64,000 nucleotides of DNA. Origin: Roseibacillus sp. GTDB lineage: Bacteria > Verrucomicrobiota > Verrucomicrobiia > Verrucomicrobiales > Akkermansiaceae. Below the pieces are notes generated by a model. It had not been told where the DNA came from. It did no database searches and saw nothing but the letters and a program-made list of their open reading frames with translations. The stretch covers positions 31,468 through 95,467 of the forward strand of contig JAPKFB010000011.1 in NCBI GenBank assembly GCA_028821775.1, read 5' to 3'. The translations under genes and the position numbers were made by a program. Below are positions 45,712-54,876 of this stretch, in pieces (within the stretch, counting starts at the first letter, position 1; each line of letters begins with the position of its first letter).

Positions 45712-47611
45712 GCCCGACGATGCGACTGAGCCGGCCCGGCTTCTTTCGGGCATCGCTTGTCCCGAGGACGTGCAGGCCCTCGAGTCCCCCCAATTGCTGG
45801 AACTTGCCGAGGAGATTCGCGAGAAGCTCATCAGCACCCTTGCCCGCACAGGTGGTCACCTCGGTCCCAACCTCGGCGTGGTGGAACTCACCATCGCCTT
45901 GCATCGCGTCTTCAACACCCCAAAGGACAAGTTCGTGATGGATGTCTCCCACCAGGGATACGTTCACAAGATGCTCACCGGGCGGGCACCCCAGATTGGA
46001 TCCATCCGACAATACGAAGGCCTCAATGGCTTCCTCCTGCGCACCGAGTCCGAGCACGATTGCTACGGCGCCGGACACGCGGGAACGGCTCTCTCGGCGG
46101 CTCTCGGCATGGCCGCCGGACGGGACCTGAAGGGCGGCGATGAGCACGTCATTGCGGTGGCCGGGGATGCCGCCTTTACCTGCGGACCCACTCTTGAGGC
46201 TCTCAACAACATCGCGTCCACCGCCAAGCGATTCATCGTTGTTCTCAATGACAACGAGTGGTCCATCGACAAGAACGTCGGCGCCATTGCCAAGTATTTC
46301 AACGCCTTGCGGACCAACAAGGCTTACTCTGGGGTCCGCGAAAAGGCGGCTGACTTCGTCGAGTGGATCGGCGGACAAGGCGTGCGGCGTCTCGCCCACA
46401 AGATCGAACAGAGCGCGAAGAACCTCCTCTTTCCCAACGTTCTCTTCGAAAAGTTTGGAGTCCGCTACTTCGGCCCCATCGACGGTCATAACCTGCCTCT
46501 CCTCGTTAAGACCTTCGAGTATCTCAAAGGACAGGACGAGCCGGTCATTCTTCACATCATCACCGAAAAAGGGCGCGGCTACAAACCAGCCCTCGACAAA
46601 CCCGGAAAGTTTCACGGTCTGGGTCCTTATAACGTGGCCGATGGCTCCACCAGCGCAGGCAGCTCCCCAACCTATTCGGAAGTCTTCGGCCGCACGGTGA
46701 CCGACTTCGCCAAGGAAGATGAAAAAATAGTAGCGGTCACCGCGGCCATGCCCGGTGGCACCAAACTCGAAATTTTCAAGGACGAGATCCCGGAGCGCTA
46801 CTTTGATGTCGGAATTGCGGAAGAGCACGCTGCCCTCTTTGCCTGCGGCCTCGCCTCCGAAGGACTCAAGCCCTTCCTGAGCATCTATTCCACCTTCATG
46901 CAGCGGGCCTACGACATGATCATCCATGACATGGCCCTTCAAAAGCTGCCGGTGAGACTTTGTATGGACCGGAGCGGGCTTTCCGGCGACGACGGCCCCA
47001 CCCACCACGGCCTTTTCGACATCGGCTACCTGCGCCACGTGCCCAACGTCGTGCACATGCAACCGGCCGACGAGGATGAGTTCGCCGACATGCTCTGGAC
47101 CATGTCCCACTACGACGACGGCCCCATTGCGGTACGCTATCCTCGCGGGGCGGGGGTGGGCGCCAAGCTCAAAGACAATCCAGAGCTTCTCGAAATCGGC
47201 AAGGGAGAACTCGTTCAGGACGGCCATGATGTCGCCCTGATCGGACTTGGCTTTCTCTTCGAGCTCGCGGTCGAAGCAAAAGAGAAATTGGAGGCTGAGG
47301 GCCACTCGGTTGCCCTCGTCAATCCGCGCTTCATCAAACCCCTCGACGAAGAACTCATTCTTGATGTCGCCAGGCGCTGCAAGGTAATCTGCACCTTCGA
47401 GGACCACGTTCTCAAGCACGGCTTCGGAGCTGCCATCATCGAACTCCTCCACGACAACGGCATCGACACCACAGTCGAACGCGTCGGTTGGCCCGACGAG
47501 TTTATCGAACACGGGAAGGTCGATATCCTTCGCAAAAAGCATGGCATCACCTCCGACGCGAGCGTGGAGAAGGTCCTCCGCCATCTCCCGCGCAAAGCAG
47601 CTACCGTGTAA
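45692..47611 (+). CDS. dxs: 1-deoxy-D-xylulose-5-phosphate synthase
   Basis: Start at the ATG at 45692 (MTSDSSKPDDATEPARLLSG), inside the last codons of xseB. The protein is 639 residues. TPP-binding signature is GDAAFTCGPTLEALNNIAST with a downstream NDNEWSIDKN. The pyrimidine domain has FDVGIAEEHAALFACGLA and the conserved MDRSGLSGDDGPTHHG. It joins pyruvate and glyceraldehyde-3-phosphate as the first step of the MEP isoprenoid route. xseB-dxs pairing is common across bacteria. Confidence 0.96.
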   Translation: MTSDSSKPDDATEPARLLSGIACPEDVQALESPQLLELAEEIREKLISTLARTGGHLGPNLGVVELTIALHRVFNTPKDKFVMDVSHQGYVHKMLTGRAPQIGSIRQYEGLNGFLLRTESEHDCYGAGHAGTALSAALGMAAGRDLKGGDEHVIAVAGDAAFTCGPTLEALNNIASTAKRFIVVLNDNEWSIDKNVGAIAKYFNALRTNKAYSGVREKAADFVEWIGGQGVRRLAHKIEQSAKNLLFPNVLFEKFGVRYFGPIDGHNLPLLVKTFEYLKGQDEPVILHIITEKGRGYKPALDKPGKFHGLGPYNVADGSTSAGSSPTYSEVFGRTVTDFAKEDEKIVAVTAAMPGGTKLEIFKDEIPERYFDVGIAEEHAALFACGLASEGLKPFLSIYSTFMQRAYDMIIHDMALQKLPVRLCMDRSGLSGDDGPTHHGLFDIGYLRHVPNVVHMQPADEDEFADMLWTMSHYDDGPIAVRYPRGAGVGAKLKDNPELLEIGKGELVQDGHDVALIGLGFLFELAVEAKEKLEAEGHSVALVNPRFIKPLDEELILDVARRCKVICTFEDHVLKHGFGAAIIELLHDNGIDTTVERVGWPDEFIEHGKVDILRKKHGITSDASVEKVLRHLPRKAATV

Positions 47612-47827
47612 CAGGCTGGCATCTGGAGCCCTTCCGCCGCGCCCACGCCACCCACCTACACCTCGGAGGATTCGGAACCCAGGTCATCCGGACCCTGAAA
47701 ACCTTCTCGTGGGCAAGATCGCCTTCCGGCACGACTCCGATCCATCGAGCGGGAAACTGCCCGTCGCCCGCCCCCTTCCCGGACATTTGGTTTCTTGGGT
47801 TTTTCGATTTTCGGCCTAGCGTGCGGC

Positions 47828-50113
47828 ATGCCGACCACGGCCAAAGTTCTCATCGATGGGCCCTCTGAGCTCATCTTCGACTATGCGATTCCCGAAGAGT
47901 GTTCTGCTCTCCCCGGCTGTCGCGTGCGGGTCCCCCTGCGGGAACGATCCGCCACCGGCACCATTCTCAGTATTGGCGAGAATGGTGATTCCAGCTTTCG
48001 TCTCAAACCCATCGATTCCCTGATCGATCCCGAACCCCTCGTCACCACCAGTCTGATCGCTCTCGCGCAGTGGATGACAAAATACTACGGCACGCCGCTG
48101 GAGCAGATCATGCGCTCCCTGCTCCCCGGTGCAGTGCGCCAGGAATCACACTCCGCCAAGACCCGACAGATCGCCGAACTCGTGAAAATGCCGGACGAGG
48201 AGGAACTCGAAAAGATCGCCCGGCGCGCTTCGCGCCAACACACCATTCTTCAATTGCTCGAAGCCTCCGGCCCCATGGCCATCACCGACCTGGGGGGCGC
48301 CTCCGTGCGGACCAGCGTCAAGGCTCTCCAACAAGCCGGCTATCTCGAACTCAAGGAGGAACAAGTCCGCCGCGATCCGGACGCTGGTGAGGAATTTCTC
48401 GAAAGCAAACCGCACCAGCTGAATCCTGGTCAACAAGCGGCCTATGACGTGATCTGCGATGCGATTAATCAGAGTGTTCAATCATCAGGATCTCCTATTC
48501 AAACCGGAGATCAGGATCAGGGGCGACTGGCCGCGAGCCCCGGGGCCAAGACCAAGCCCATTCTTCTCCATGGAGTGACCGGGAGCGGAAAGACCGAAGT
48601 GTATCTTCAAGCCGCCCAACACTGCCTCAACCTTGGGAAATCCGTACTCATTCTCGTCCCTGAGATCGCCCTCACTCCCCAGACCGTCCAACACTTCAAG
48701 TCACGCTTTTCGACACTCCAGGATCAAGTCGCAGTCTTGCACTCCCACCTCTCACAGGGAGAACGATTCGACGAATGGCACCGCATTCGCAAGGGCGAGG
48801 CACAGGTCGTGATCGGGGCCCGCTCCGCCATTTTCGCGCCCCTTCTCAAGCCCGGCCTCATCGTGGTGGATGAGGAACACGAGAATACCTATAAGCAGGA
48901 GAACCCGCCCAAGTATCAGGGCCGCGATCTGGCCGTGGTGCGGGCCCACATGGAAGGCTGTCCTGTGGTGCTTGGTTCCGCCACCCCCTCGCTGGAGTCG
49001 TTTCAAAACACACGGGCAGGAAAATACAAACTTGTCCGACTCACGGAACGCGCCGATGGGCAATCGCTTCCCCTGGTCCGCATCGTGGACATGCGTACTG
49101 AGACCAAGAAGAACAGAGGCGGGCCCACCATCCTCTCCGACCGCCTGCGCATGAACATGGAGAAGAAGCTGGAGGATGGTCAGCAGGTGATCCTCTTTCT
49201 CAACCGTCGTGGCTTTGCGCGCTCCCTGCAGTGTCCCAGTTGCGGACACGTTTGCGAATGCCAACACTGCACTGTTCCGCTCACCTATCACCGAACTGAA
49301 GAGCGCTTGATCTGCCACCTCTGCGGTTATCAGGCCATCGTTCCGCGGCGCTGTCCCAAGTGCAATGATCCTTCCATTCTTTTGCAGGGCTACGGAACTC
49401 AAAAGGTGGAGGAAGTGCTCAAAAAGTTCTTCCCCAAGGCTCGAGTCGCGCGCCTCGATTCCGACACCGCCCGCAAGAAAAATGCCATGCGCAATATCCT
49501 GCGCGACTTTCGTGCCAAGAAGATTGAGATCCTCCTGGGGACCCAGATGATCGCCAAGGGCCTCGACTTTCCCAACGTCACTCTGGCGGGCATCCTGAAC
49601 GCCGATCTCTCCCTGCACGCTCCCGATTTCCGCGCCGGGGAGCGCACCTTCCAGCTCCTCACTCAGGTGGCTGGCCGCTCCGGCCGTGGTGAAATGGAAG
49701 GAGAAGTCGTGATTCAAACCTTCACTCCGCACTCACCGTCAATCCAGTTTGCACGGCATCACGACTTTGAGGGGTTCGCCGATCAGGAATTCGAGTTTCG
49801 GCACCAGTTCGAGTTTCCTCCCTTCAGCCACGCCGCCCTTCTCACCAGCAAGGCCAACCACGAACGCCTCGCCGAATTCACTCTTCAAAATCTCCACAAG
49901 CGGCTCTCCCAGGATCTCCCTCCCGGACTCGATCTTGGCGCTCCCAACCCGGCGCCCACCCCCAAAACGCACGGGCTTTTCCGCTTTCAGCTCCTCCTCC
50001 GCGCCAGGAATCCGCGCACGCTCTCCAACCATGTCCAAAAGGTCCTCGCCGCTACCACCCTGCCCGAAGAGGTGAGCGTCATTTTTGATATGGATGCCTA
50101 CGACTTTGGCTAG
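47828..50113 (+). CDS. priA: Primosomal replication protein N' (PriA helicase)
   Basis: The start MPTTAKVLIDGPSELIFDYA is preferred to one 33 bases upstream that adds no family similarity. The protein is about 761 residues. It has the DNA-binding domain, then Walker A in LLHGVTGSGKTEVYLQAAQH, the helicase DEEH in IVVDEEHENTYKQENPPKYQ, and a Cys-rich zinc module (CPSCGHVCECQHC, then CHLCG and CPKC). The helicase C part has GTQMIAKGLDFPNVTLAGIL. PriA restarts stalled replication forks. Confidence 0.96.
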   Translation: MPTTAKVLIDGPSELIFDYAIPEECSALPGCRVRVPLRERSATGTILSIGENGDSSFRLKPIDSLIDPEPLVTTSLIALAQWMTKYYGTPLEQIMRSLLPGAVRQESHSAKTRQIAELVKMPDEEELEKIARRASRQHTILQLLEASGPMAITDLGGASVRTSVKALQQAGYLELKEEQVRRDPDAGEEFLESKPHQLNPGQQAAYDVICDAINQSVQSSGSPIQTGDQDQGRLAASPGAKTKPILLHGVTGSGKTEVYLQAAQHCLNLGKSVLILVPEIALTPQTVQHFKSRFSTLQDQVAVLHSHLSQGERFDEWHRIRKGEAQVVIGARSAIFAPLLKPGLIVVDEEHENTYKQENPPKYQGRDLAVVRAHMEGCPVVLGSATPSLESFQNTRAGKYKLVRLTERADGQSLPLVRIVDMRTETKKNRGGPTILSDRLRMNMEKKLEDGQQVILFLNRRGFARSLQCPSCGHVCECQHCTVPLTYHRTEERLICHLCGYQAIVPRRCPKCNDPSILLQGYGTQKVEEVLKKFFPKARVARLDSDTARKKNAMRNILRDFRAKKIEILLGTQMIAKGLDFPNVTLAGILNADLSLHAPDFRAGERTFQLLTQVAGRSGRGEMEGEVVIQTFTPHSPSIQFARHHDFEGFADQEFEFRHQFEFPPFSHAALLTSKANHERLAEFTLQNLHKRLSQDLPPGLDLGAPNPAPTPKTHGLFRFQLLLRARNPRTLSNHVQKVLAATTLPEEVSVIFDMDAYDFG

Positions 50114-50160
50114 CCCGCAGACACCCGCCAAGAAGTGTCCTTACGACGATGGAGCTCGCT

Positions 50161-50705
50161 TCAACGCGGGTGAGCTAGCGACCACCAAGACTTCTCCGAC
50201 GCTCTCAGAAAATATCCGCCCAAGGCAAGAAACACCAACGAGGCCGAGCCAGGATCGGGCGTCTGAGTGATCTCGAAACAGTTTCCCGGGCCGAAGAAGA
50301 CATAGGCAGCGCCACAGGGTTGGTTGATGGAATGAAACCATCCCATCCAAGATCCCAGGTTGTTGGTGGTATCGAGTCCGATACCCCCGTCATCGGTCCA
50401 TCCTCCCTGCCCGCTGAGAGGACCAGTCCCCAGTCCCTAAAAATCTTCCGGAAAGAGCGTGGTGGCAGAGGTCGGGAAAAACAAGTGCCGCTCCCACAGT
50501 CAACCAACTCAGCAATCCTATCGCCAAGGTCATGAGCAAAAATTGTGTAGCGTCCCATCAACTGGCCAGAACAATCGATGTCCTCGAACGCGAATACTCT
50601 TACTCTGTTCGGCTGGCCTTCTCCAAAAAGGGCGCTCTCCAAGGTTTGGTGAGTGCTTTCGTTTTGCAATGAGTGAACGACCATACGCAATTGGGGTCTG
50701 CCCAA
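50161..50705 (-). pseudogene. Frameshifted PEP-CTERM exported protein remnant
   Basis: One minus-strand frame (50205-50705) has YTIFAHDLGDRIAELVDCGS and ends in WDLGWDGFIPSTN. A second frame then supplies QPCGAAYVFFGPGNCFEI and TPDPGSASLVFLALGGYFL, which is a typical PEP-CTERM anchor (Pro-x-Pro-Gly-Ser, then hydrophobic, then RAS). Joining the two needs one frameshift near 50330. No leader or earlier half of a PEP-CTERM protein is visible. So it is probably a broken gene for an exported protein once sorted by exosortase. Exosortase genes are not seen here. Confidence 0.65.
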
Positions 50706-50765
50706 ACTCCAAGTCTTTCGAAAACAGCCTCTTACCTACCCTACTTAAGCAAACCTAACGAATGT

Positions 50766-50804
50766 GAATATACTGTTAATATTCTATAGGTTTGATACCC
50801 TATA
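50766..50804 (+). promoter_or_regulatory. AT-rich promoter region with two tandem palindromes
   Basis: In otherwise GC-rich DNA, this AT-rich patch has two inverted repeats one after the other: GAATAT at 50766-50771 with ATATTC at 50779-50784, then TATAGG at 50785-50790 with CCTATA at 50799-50804. Candidate -10 (TATAAC) and -35-like (TTGATA) elements overlap the second. The zinc-ribbon gene starts 22 bases later, so these are probable operator sites for it. Confidence 0.55.
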
Positions 50805-50825
50805 ACGAATGAGAAGTTGAGAAGC

Positions 50826-52688
50826 ATGGGCCTCACCCCCCAAGCCGACCAAAACCTATCCCTCCGTCCCATGGACGCAAATACCCAGAAGAAAGTCTCC
50901 CTCAAGTTCTTCTGCACTCACTGCGGCGACCCCCTAACCGACCAGTCCGGATCGGAAGTTGCCTGCTCTTCGTGCGGAACTTCGAACTCCCTTCCCTCTG
51001 CGGATGAACATCCATCCCAGATCCTTCTCTCCGAGCACGAAGAAATCTCCAACTTCTACTGCACCTATTGCCATCAAAAGCTCTCCAGCCCAGTTGGTTT
51101 TGCGGGCAAGGAATTCGAGTGCCCAACCTGCTCAAAGACAAATGTCGTCCCGGGTGAAACCCCCCATCTTTCCTCTCCGCGGCCATACGAACAATTGCTC
51201 AAGTTTTTCTGCACAAACTGTGGTCAGAAACTTTCCTGTGAACCTGAACTCCAGGGTAAGACGATCGATTGCCCGGTTTGTTTCGAGCTCACCAAAACTT
51301 CGCCGTCTTCCAAGGATCATCCTACCCCGCGACTGATCGTCAAGAAGCCGGCCTTATTTCCGAAAAACCCGCCGCCACCTGTCGAGGCTCCGACTGCAGA
51401 GGCAGAGGTAATTCCCGCAACCTCGCCAACTCCTCTCAAACCTAAGCTCCAGGTCCGCCCTCCCACCTATCGCAAGAAGGCATCCGACCTTCCCGACTTC
51501 AAACTTCAACCCGTCGAACATCCGAAGGCGACCGAGAAGGTCGAGCAAATGCTGCTTCTCGATGAAAGCCTTAAGAATCCTGACCAAGCTGACCTGAGAG
51601 CCGAACGCGACGCCAAGGCGAAAACCGAAACTGACTCAAAGAAGAAATTGCCCGGCGAACGAACTCGTGAGCCTGTCAAAAAGAACGGCAAAGAGCCCAC
51701 CCCTGAAAAAACAAGTGGCCCCCGGAAGCTCCTCACACCTCCAAAGAGTGTCAACGTCCCCACTCCGCTCCCCTCTTCCACCGACCAGATCGAAACTGAA
51801 GCAGAGCAGGTTTCCACCACTCAGGAAAAGGCGCTGTGGACCCTCTTTGGGCTTCTTAGAAGGAATCAACCTCTCGACAAAACGGCAACCGACACCGCGA
51901 ACTCCGCAAAGGGTTTGCAGACGGATTCGCCAAAATCCAGTGCTTCTCAAGGAAGTTCATCTCCGGAGGAGTCCGCTCTCCCGAAGTCTGCATCCGCACC
52001 TGATCCCAGGAGACTTACCTCGCTCGCAAGTGACGGAGCACCTTCAACTGCCAAGTCTCCCCCTCGAACGCAAAAGCGTCCGGTGAAAAAATCCTCCCCG
52101 AGCAAAACGACCGGGCCCAAAACAAGGCTCACCAACAGTTCCGGGCCGATTGGAAAAACCAAAGCGGCCCCCAGCGGGAAGAAGAAGTCCGCTCAGCGCA
52201 AGGCCGAGAACGCTCCACCCCGCTCCACCAAGCTTCCCACGATCAAACCGAAAAAGAACATCCCCATGGGCCGACGGCAGTTGCCCAAGAGCCCGGTCTC
52301 TCCCAGCGAGGAGTCTCCATCCAGCACTCGAACGCTCAGCAAATCAAACCCGGCATCCTCTCTCGAGAGTGCTTCGAGCCTGAGTGACACTCAACCAATT
52401 CGCCTCACAAATCCCATCAACGGAAAAAACCGGACCATCCTTCCCCAACCAAGAGACGAACAAGAGAACATCGTCAATGGTCCCATTCGCCTGGGAGAGA
52501 GCGAATCCACTCTTCCCGCTCCCCGCGTCAAGCAACCCACCGTCATGGCAAACAAGGTGGCGGAAGCTCTGGCCGATCCCAACCTCGAGGATGATCCATT
52601 CAACGCCCTCCTCGACGAGGACTTTGACGTTGAAAAACTGTTCCCAAGGGTAGAGCCCCCCCTTTCAACCGCTAAAAGAAAAAAGTAG
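50826..52688 (+). CDS. Protein with three N-terminal zinc ribbons and a long disordered basic region
   Basis: The ATG at 50826 gives a 620-residue protein. Three CxxC-x(13-16)-CxxC zinc ribbons lie at Cys30/33/47/50, Cys79/82/99/102 and Cys129/132/149/152, spaced about 50 residues, each beginning F(F/Y)CTxC. From about residue 160 to 600 the sequence is disordered and rich in Ser, Pro and Lys (ribosomal- or histone-like stretches such as KKSAQRKAENAPPRSTKLPT). The C-terminus is acidic (EDDPFNALLDEDFDVEKLF). I know no family of this form. It may bind nucleic acid or scaffold proteins. Lower GC than its neighbours and an AT-rich palindromic promoter suggest special regulation. Confidence 0.75.
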   Translation: MGLTPQADQNLSLRPMDANTQKKVSLKFFCTHCGDPLTDQSGSEVACSSCGTSNSLPSADEHPSQILLSEHEEISNFYCTYCHQKLSSPVGFAGKEFECPTCSKTNVVPGETPHLSSPRPYEQLLKFFCTNCGQKLSCEPELQGKTIDCPVCFELTKTSPSSKDHPTPRLIVKKPALFPKNPPPPVEAPTAEAEVIPATSPTPLKPKLQVRPPTYRKKASDLPDFKLQPVEHPKATEKVEQMLLLDESLKNPDQADLRAERDAKAKTETDSKKKLPGERTREPVKKNGKEPTPEKTSGPRKLLTPPKSVNVPTPLPSSTDQIETEAEQVSTTQEKALWTLFGLLRRNQPLDKTATDTANSAKGLQTDSPKSSASQGSSSPEESALPKSASAPDPRRLTSLASDGAPSTAKSPPRTQKRPVKKSSPSKTTGPKTRLTNSSGPIGKTKAAPSGKKKSAQRKAENAPPRSTKLPTIKPKKNIPMGRRQLPKSPVSPSEESPSSTRTLSKSNPASSLESASSLSDTQPIRLTNPINGKNRTILPQPRDEQENIVNGPIRLGESESTLPAPRVKQPTVMANKVAEALADPNLEDDPFNALLDEDFDVEKLFPRVEPPLSTAKRKK

Positions 52689-52709
52689 CCTGCCGCCTTC
52701 CTCGCTCTT

Positions 52710-53513
52710 GTGAATCGGTTCCTAAGCACCACTCTCACCCTCGTTGCGATTCTGTATTTCCTTGCCCCGGCCCCGGCCCAAGCGGAGGAAGGCCAACTCC
52801 CTACCCTGCGCGTAGTGGCTTACAATATCAAGCATGGGCGCGGAATGGATGGCAAAGTGAATCTCGAGCGCATTGCCGCGGTCTTACGCGCTCTCAAGCC
52901 GGATCTTGTTGCTCTCCAGGAGATCGACAACAAGTGCACCCGTTCAGGTTCAATTGATGAGGCTGCCGCCTTGGGAACGTTGCTCGGGATGGAGCATCGT
53001 TTCGGATCCTTCATGAAGTTTCAGGGAGGCGAGTACGGATTGGCGGTGCTCTCACGCATTCCCATCCATAAGACAATCCGCCATCAACTCGCACCTGGCG
53101 CCGAACCTCGTTGCTCCCTGGAAATCGTCGTCCACCCAAGAGGCTCGAAATGGCCCCTCTCTTTCCTCAGCATTCACAATGATTGGACCAAGGAGGGATT
53201 TCGTGTGGCGCAGGTGAACGACTTGATCAAGGGACTGGCGGATCGCAAGCACCCCGTCATGCTCGCTGGGGATTTCAATGCCCAACCTGGTGATCAGTCC
53301 CTGAAACTTCTGGAAAAGGCGGGCTACACCCTGCTCGACAAAATGGGCGCCAAAACCTTCCCCTCCCCTGATCCCCGCGTCGAAATTGACTACTTCATGA
53401 CCAGGGGAATGACCTTTCCCTCGCCCCCCGTCTGCACCGTCCACGACGAGAAGGTCGCCTCGGATCACCGTCCCATTGTCACGGTGCTGCCTTTGCCAAA
53501 AGCAGACAATTAG
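52710..53513 (+). CDS. Exported endonuclease/exonuclease/phosphatase family hydrolase
   Basis: This 267-residue protein starts at a GTG and has a leader (NRFLSTTLTLVAILYFLAPA). Its EEP core has VVAYNIKHGRGMDG, the catalytic Glu in LVALQEIDNKC, GDFNAQPGDQSLKLLE and the final SDHRPIVTV. Members cleave phosphodiesters or phosphomonoesters with Mg2+, for example in nucleic acids, sphingomyelin or phosphoinositides. Being exported, it may act on extracellular DNA or lipids. It follows the zinc-ribbon gene by 21 bases, so co-transcription is possible. Confidence 0.92.
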   Translation: MNRFLSTTLTLVAILYFLAPAPAQAEEGQLPTLRVVAYNIKHGRGMDGKVNLERIAAVLRALKPDLVALQEIDNKCTRSGSIDEAAALGTLLGMEHRFGSFMKFQGGEYGLAVLSRIPIHKTIRHQLAPGAEPRCSLEIVVHPRGSKWPLSFLSIHNDWTKEGFRVAQVNDLIKGLADRKHPVMLAGDFNAQPGDQSLKLLEKAGYTLLDKMGAKTFPSPDPRVEIDYFMTRGMTFPSPPVCTVHDEKVASDHRPIVTVLPLPKADN

Positions 53514-53547
53514 CCGCTCCTGATCCACTCCCCGGGGGATGACTCGG

Positions 53548-53754
53548 ATGCAAATCATTCTCAAGGAACTCTGCTGGGGGTTCGGCAAGACAGAGCTAAA
53601 ATTTCAGAGGCGCTTCCGCATTGCGAATCGCAGCGTGGCCTTTCTGGCGCTCCTCTACTCCGGGCTCGTCTTCTTTCCCCAACTTCTCTTTGCCCACAGT
53701 TATTCCTACGCCTTCACACCCACCACCAAAAAAAACTCCCGCACAGATCAGTAA
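53548..53754 (+). CDS. Possible small membrane protein, weak support
   Basis: The frame encodes about 68 residues (MQIILKELCWGFGKTELKFQ) with one transmembrane stretch (SVAFLALLYSGLVFFPQLLF) and a polar tail. No family is recognised, and the ribosome site is not clear. It lies in the 350-base gap between the EEP hydrolase and the SMP-30 gene, in which I see nothing else. It could be a chance frame. Confidence 0.3.
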   Translation: MQIILKELCWGFGKTELKFQRRFRIANRSVAFLALLYSGLVFFPQLLFAHSYSYAFTPTTKKNSRTDQ

Positions 53755-53864
53755 AGGACGATCAATGCTGGAAGGTTGATTCGCCCACCAGAATTCGCTC
53801 AATGAGCAGCCTTGTTACTCACGAGGGCATCACTTCCGAAGAAGTGCTCAACCTCCACTAAGCG

Positions 53865-54719
53865 CTACCCGGCAAATCCATTTGCGGCCAACCCGGTTGC
53901 ACCAATTCCGCGGATGACAAAGAGGCGACCGGCCTCTTCTTCAATCTCATCCTTTGGAATTCCAGTGGCCACGTAAAGGTCCCCGAGCTGGTCACCACCG
54001 AAGGCGGGCGCGGTCACCTCACGGCAGGGAAATGAGATGCGTCGCAGTTCGGTTCCCTCCTGATCGAAGCACACCACACAGCCGCCATGGCAGAAGGCAA
54101 CCCAGAGGTTGCCATCGGTGTCGATCGCCATGCCATCCGGCACTCCGGGCACGCGATCCGCAGTGGAAAACGCGATTCGCTCGTTGCTCAAGGTGCCGGT
54201 GCTCGCGTCATAGTCAAATGCGAGCACGGCCAACCGCGGGGTATCGATGTAGAACAAGGTGCTGCCGTCCGCAGTCCAAACGATCCCATTCGAATTCGTT
54301 ACGCCATCGTAGACCTTGTGAATCTCCTGGTTGGGATTCAAACGATAGAGCGCCGCATCCCCCTCCTTCTTCACGAGGGAAATCGTTCCGGCGAAAAAGC
54401 GGCCGTCCGGCGAGCACTTCCCGTCGTTCACCCGGTTTTCGGGCTTGTCTGGCTCCGGATTCCCCAGCGGGGTTAGGGCGCCGCTTGCGGGATCGAGAAA
54501 CGAAAATCCAGAATCCCCTGCAATCACCAGCCCGCCTTTCCGCCGAGGCACCACCGTGCCAACTCTCTCTCCGACCTCCCAGTACTTCTCCGTGTTAGAG
54601 GCTGGGTCGTAGCGGAGCACTTTGTGTCCTTCAATATCAACGTAATAAAGCGAATCTCCCCACCAAATCGGGCCTTCGCCCCACTGCGCACGATAGTCAC
54701 CTGCAAGCTCAAGGTTCAT
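53865..54719 (-). CDS. SMP-30/gluconolactonase family protein
   Basis: This 284-residue six-bladed propeller has the family's metal site: Glu15 in WGEGPIWW, Asn in ENRVNDGKCSPDGRFF, Asn in NSNGIVWTADGST and Asp in GVPDGMAIDTDGNLWVAFC. It has no leader, so it is cytosolic. SMP-30 proteins hydrolyse sugar lactones with calcium or zinc, usually in sugar acid metabolism. No other sugar genes are adjacent. Confidence 0.93.
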   Translation of the reverse strand: MNLELAGDYRAQWGEGPIWWGDSLYYVDIEGHKVLRYDPASNTEKYWEVGERVGTVVPRRKGGLVIAGDSGFSFLDPASGALTPLGNPEPDKPENRVNDGKCSPDGRFFAGTISLVKKEGDAALYRLNPNQEIHKVYDGVTNSNGIVWTADGSTLFYIDTPRLAVLAFDYDASTGTLSNERIAFSTADRVPGVPDGMAIDTDGNLWVAFCHGGCVVCFDQEGTELRRISFPCREVTAPAFGGDQLGDLYVATGIPKDEIEEEAGRLFVIRGIGATGLAANGFAG

Positions 54720-54876
54720 GACAGAGAGGCCTAAGGCGGTCGTCTGCTCCTGTCCAGATCAGATCCTTCCGCGGTGATTCTCGTTGCGAGAAGGGCCATT
54801 TCAGGACAATCTTGGAGCTTTCACCGGTAGTTCCGGGCAATTCTGGCATTTATTCACCAACGGTCACACCCCGTCG

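Noticed and set aside
45698..47584. A 628-codon minus-strand frame opposite dxs
   Set aside because: dxs on the plus strand is unmistakable; the antisense frame has no domain similarity.
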